Source of the DNA: a virus
DNA: 20,909 nucleotides
IMG/VR virus record: IMGVR_UViG_3300014838_000366
Span: 1 to 20,909 of that record
Direction: 5' to 3' (one strand)
A program made the position numbers and the translations under genes. The notes below the pieces were generated by a model. The model was given only the letters and a program-made list of their open reading frames with translations. It was not told the DNA's origin and did no database searches. Positions 18,952-20,909 of this stretch are shown piece by piece (within the stretch, counting starts at the first letter, position 1; each line of letters starts with the position of its first letter).

Positions 18952-20909
18952 TCATGCACAGGCTCCCCAGCTTACTTCCGACGTTTTGACGCTGAACGGG
19001 ATAACAAGGGGGTCTTCGTAGGGAACTGTGATATGGCCGCAGTCCTGAATTCTGCCCCGCATTTCGGGCATTGAACTAGGATACTGACCTGCGAGACTAT
19101 CGTGCACTTGAAGCAACACTTGCACATCGGGCAGCGTTTCGAAGATATCCATCCAGATTTTGTTGATAACGACGCTGACGGTGGATTGGGGGATCCAAGC
19201 GATGGCTTCGGGGATGATTGAATCCACTCGGTCAAAGATGTACCAGCGATAGCCAAATCTGTTTTCAATGAAACGGGATTTGTTAACTTGATTCTTAACT
19301 CTATCATGCCAGCGTTTGATACCAGGATGCGCACCGAACCATAAGGCTTGAGCGCGTTCAACTTCTCTAACAGTCCATCCGGTATGAGCAGCCATAGTGC
19401 GTGGCTGGCCGCCGTAGTTGGTTCCATGACAAAATACCTTGGCAAATTCTCTGAGCATCTTCATAGGCGCCCGCCATGAAGGATACTTAGGATGGGTCTC
19501 GACCAGCTCAGAAAGGTCAGGAACCGTTTTGTTTTGAAGGACATAAGCGTTCATTAGATGAACGTCAACGCCTTGGTGTAGTGCAGCTTTAAGCATCGGG
19601 TCGTCGGCTTCCCAGACTACAACTTGTAGATCAGCTCGATCTAGATCTCCATCGAAGAAGGTGTGTCCTGGATCAGGTATGAACATTGATCTGAGATTGG
19701 GAAACGTATAAGGATCTCCGAGGCCGGCGGTGGGCCCTCGAGCAGCCGCTTTTCCCATAGACTTAGATTTTTCAGAAGGAACAGTCTGTAAGTTCGCTCC
19801 GCCGCCGAAAGCATTAGTGGAAGACGACAGTCGATAGGTTTTAGGCGCAGACTTACCTGATGCAGATCCTCCGATATTATAAGCACAACGCATTCGATTG
19901 TCTTCGTCAAGCGTGGCTTCGAGGAACGACGACAGGAAGATGCTAAGCGTTCGACAATCAGCGATTGCGTTGACGAGAGGTTGTAAAAGTGGTTCTCGTT
20001 TAGCGATGGTTTGGAGAGCTTCGTCATTTAAAGTGGGCCTCGCGGGTTTGCTTTTGGTCGCCCGAGTCATGATGGGGGGTTGTTTCAGATCATCGTAAAA
20101 CAAAGTGTGCATTTGCTTTGGGCTGGCAGGGTTGAAATCGTGTCCAAGGAGATCGCGGATAAAAGTCCTGCGTCTCTCAATTTCTCCAGTGACTTCCACC
20201 GTAAGTTTTTCTCTCTGAATAAGGTCGATTCTAACTCCTCGCTGCATCGTCTGCAAAACGGGCCAAAATAGTTTCTGTTGGAAATCATGGACTTTCTCCA
20301 AGCCAAGTTTAGTTACCAAGTCGAATTCTACTCGACCGCCTTCGTCAGTGTAGACGCAATCCTCGCAGTTGTAGTACCAGAGTTGTTCTTCACCTAGACG
20401 TTTGTCCCAATTTTTCCCTTCGTCCTTCCAATAAACGTAATAATTGCAGTACATCGACGCCTGAAAGGCTAAAGACTTTGGCAAGTCGGAGAAGATCGAG
20501 TGCTGGGAGATCATACAATCTTGTACTACGTTCGGTACAAAGTGCCAGTGACGCCATGTGTATTGAGAGTCGTATAGAATGTTTTGACCTACAACTTGAG
20601 CGTTAGGATGGCAGAGGACTTTCTGTAGCAGCCATACTATTTCTCCTTCGTGTTCAGCGTTCCAGTATCCGTCTCTGGACTCGACGCACATGAAGGGGAT
20701 GCAGATGGCGTCGGTGAGGGACCAACTGAGCCCGGCGCAGGCGATGTGGCCTGAGCGGGTTTCGAGGTCGAAGGACAGGCGCTGGGAGGCAATGGCCAAG
20801 GATCCCAGTAGGGACGTGAGAACTCCTTTGGCCTGATCAAATGTTGGACGAATGATGAATTTCCAATCGGGCTTCGGATACGGGATGCCAGAGCGGAATC
20901 GAGCAGCTC
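18952..20909 (-). CDS. polA: DNA polymerase family A with 3'-5' exonuclease, N-terminus beyond window
   Basis: The frame is open through the right edge. A TTG at 20797-20799 is in frame, but 36 plausible codons precede it, so the real start is outside. Numbering from that TTG gives 615 visible residues. Exonuclease motifs: D11-x-E13 (FDLETRSG), N73 with Y76-D77, and Y143-x3-D147 (DEDDy set complete). Polymerase motifs: A, DLDRADLQ with D385 and D390 at the positions of Pol I D705 and E710; B, R450-x3-K454-x3-H458-x3-Y462-G (HGTNYGG); C, QVHDSL with H566-D567-S568. Position 458 equals Pol I Phe762, and motif C has Ser where Glu is usual. It copies phage DNA and proofreads; the neighbour ATPase is probably its replication partner. 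Confidence 0.9.
   Translation of the reverse strand, partial: AARFRSGIPYPKPDWKFIIRPTFDQAKGVLTSLLGSLAIASQRLSFDLETRSGHIACAGLSWSLTDAICIPFMCVESRDGYWNAEHEGEIVWLLQKVLCHPNAQVVGQNILYDSQYTWRHWHFVPNVVQDCMISQHSIFSDLPKSLAFQASMYCNYYVYWKDEGKNWDKRLGEEQLWYYNCEDCVYTDEGGRVEFDLVTKLGLEKVHDFQQKLFWPVLQTMQRGVRIDLIQREKLTVEVTGEIERRRTFIRDLLGHDFNPASPKQMHTLFYDDLKQPPIMTRATKSKPARPTLNDEALQTIAKREPLLQPLVNAIADCRTLSIFLSSFLEATLDEDNRMRCAYNIGGSASGKSAPKTYRLSSSTNAFGGGANLQTVPSEKSKSMGKAAARGPTAGLGDPYTFPNLRSMFIPDPGHTFFDGDLDRADLQVVVWEADDPMLKAALHQGVDVHLMNAYVLQNKTVPDLSELVETHPKYPSWRAPMKMLREFAKVFCHGTNYGGQPRTMAAHTGWTVREVERAQALWFGAHPGIKRWHDRVKNQVNKSRFIENRFGYRWYIFDRVDSIIPEAIAWIPQSTVSVVINKIWMDIFETLPDVQVLLQVHDSLAGQYPSSMPEMRGRIQDCGHITVPYEDPLVIPFSVKTSEVSWGACA

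Noticed and set aside
18952-20799. TTG at 20799 as the polymerase start
   Set aside because: In-frame codons continue to the right edge with protein-like content ahead of the exonuclease motif; the start lies outside the window.
1-20909. tRNA genes, CRISPR arrays, insertion sequences, integrase or attachment sites
   Set aside because: The window is almost fully coding, and no cloverleaf, regular spaced repeat array, transposase or recombinase motif was seen.

Overview
This window looks like part of a tailed-phage genome with podovirus organisation (or a prophage of that type). The main evidence is a P22-type head-to-tail adaptor and gene-10-type stabilisation protein, a run of ejection/internal virion proteins, a pectate-lyase-fold tailspike, a lysis cassette, and a convergent replication arm with a family A DNA polymerase. 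There is no tape-measure, sheath or tail-tube gene, and no integrase, insertion sequence, tRNA, rRNA or CRISPR array was seen. Base composition is near 50% GC by eye. The host cannot be named from this sequence.

Layout. The + strand from 1 to 17687 is one almost gapless late module. It begins with the 3' part of a virion protein (1-620) and a small unknown protein. Next come the adaptor (1016-1780), the gene-10-like protein (1780-3353, interrupted by a frameshift near 2442), an 81-residue protein, a cupin-fold protein, and four internal/ejection-type proteins (4019-9412). A full-length ATP-grasp protein of the PurD (GAR synthetase) family follows at 9409-10731. After it are a C2H2-type zinc-binding protein (10724-11134), a multi-fibronectin fibre (11131-13752) and a beta-helix tailspike (13762-15855). 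The arm closes with lysis-type genes: an M15 peptidase, a one-TM coiled-coil protein, a two-TM holin-like protein, a small helical protein, a permuted papain-fold hydrolase and a 68-residue protein. Most junctions are ATGA or TAATG overlaps, so translation is probably coupled and promoters lie outside the window.

The - strand from 17718 to the right edge is a replication arm: a P-loop ATPase resembling phage DUF3987-type helicase/primase proteins, and upstream of it a family A DNA polymerase with a DEDDy 3'-5' exonuclease. The polymerase frame is open to the window edge, so its start is missing. The arms converge at about 17688-17746, where there is a hairpin and a possible intrinsic terminator. 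No gene-free stretch exceeds about 55 bases.

Most unusual points: (1) a PurD-like ATP-grasp enzyme inside the virion cassette, with altered signature residues; (2) two places where one protein domain is divided between two frames by an apparent -1 shift, in the gene-10-like protein and in the first fibronectin domain of the fibre; (3) a polymerase with His at the position of Pol I Phe762 and HDS in place of HDE; (4) strong over-representation of CGGCGG/CCGCCG across all genes and frames. Family calls are from motif recognition only; no database search was run.
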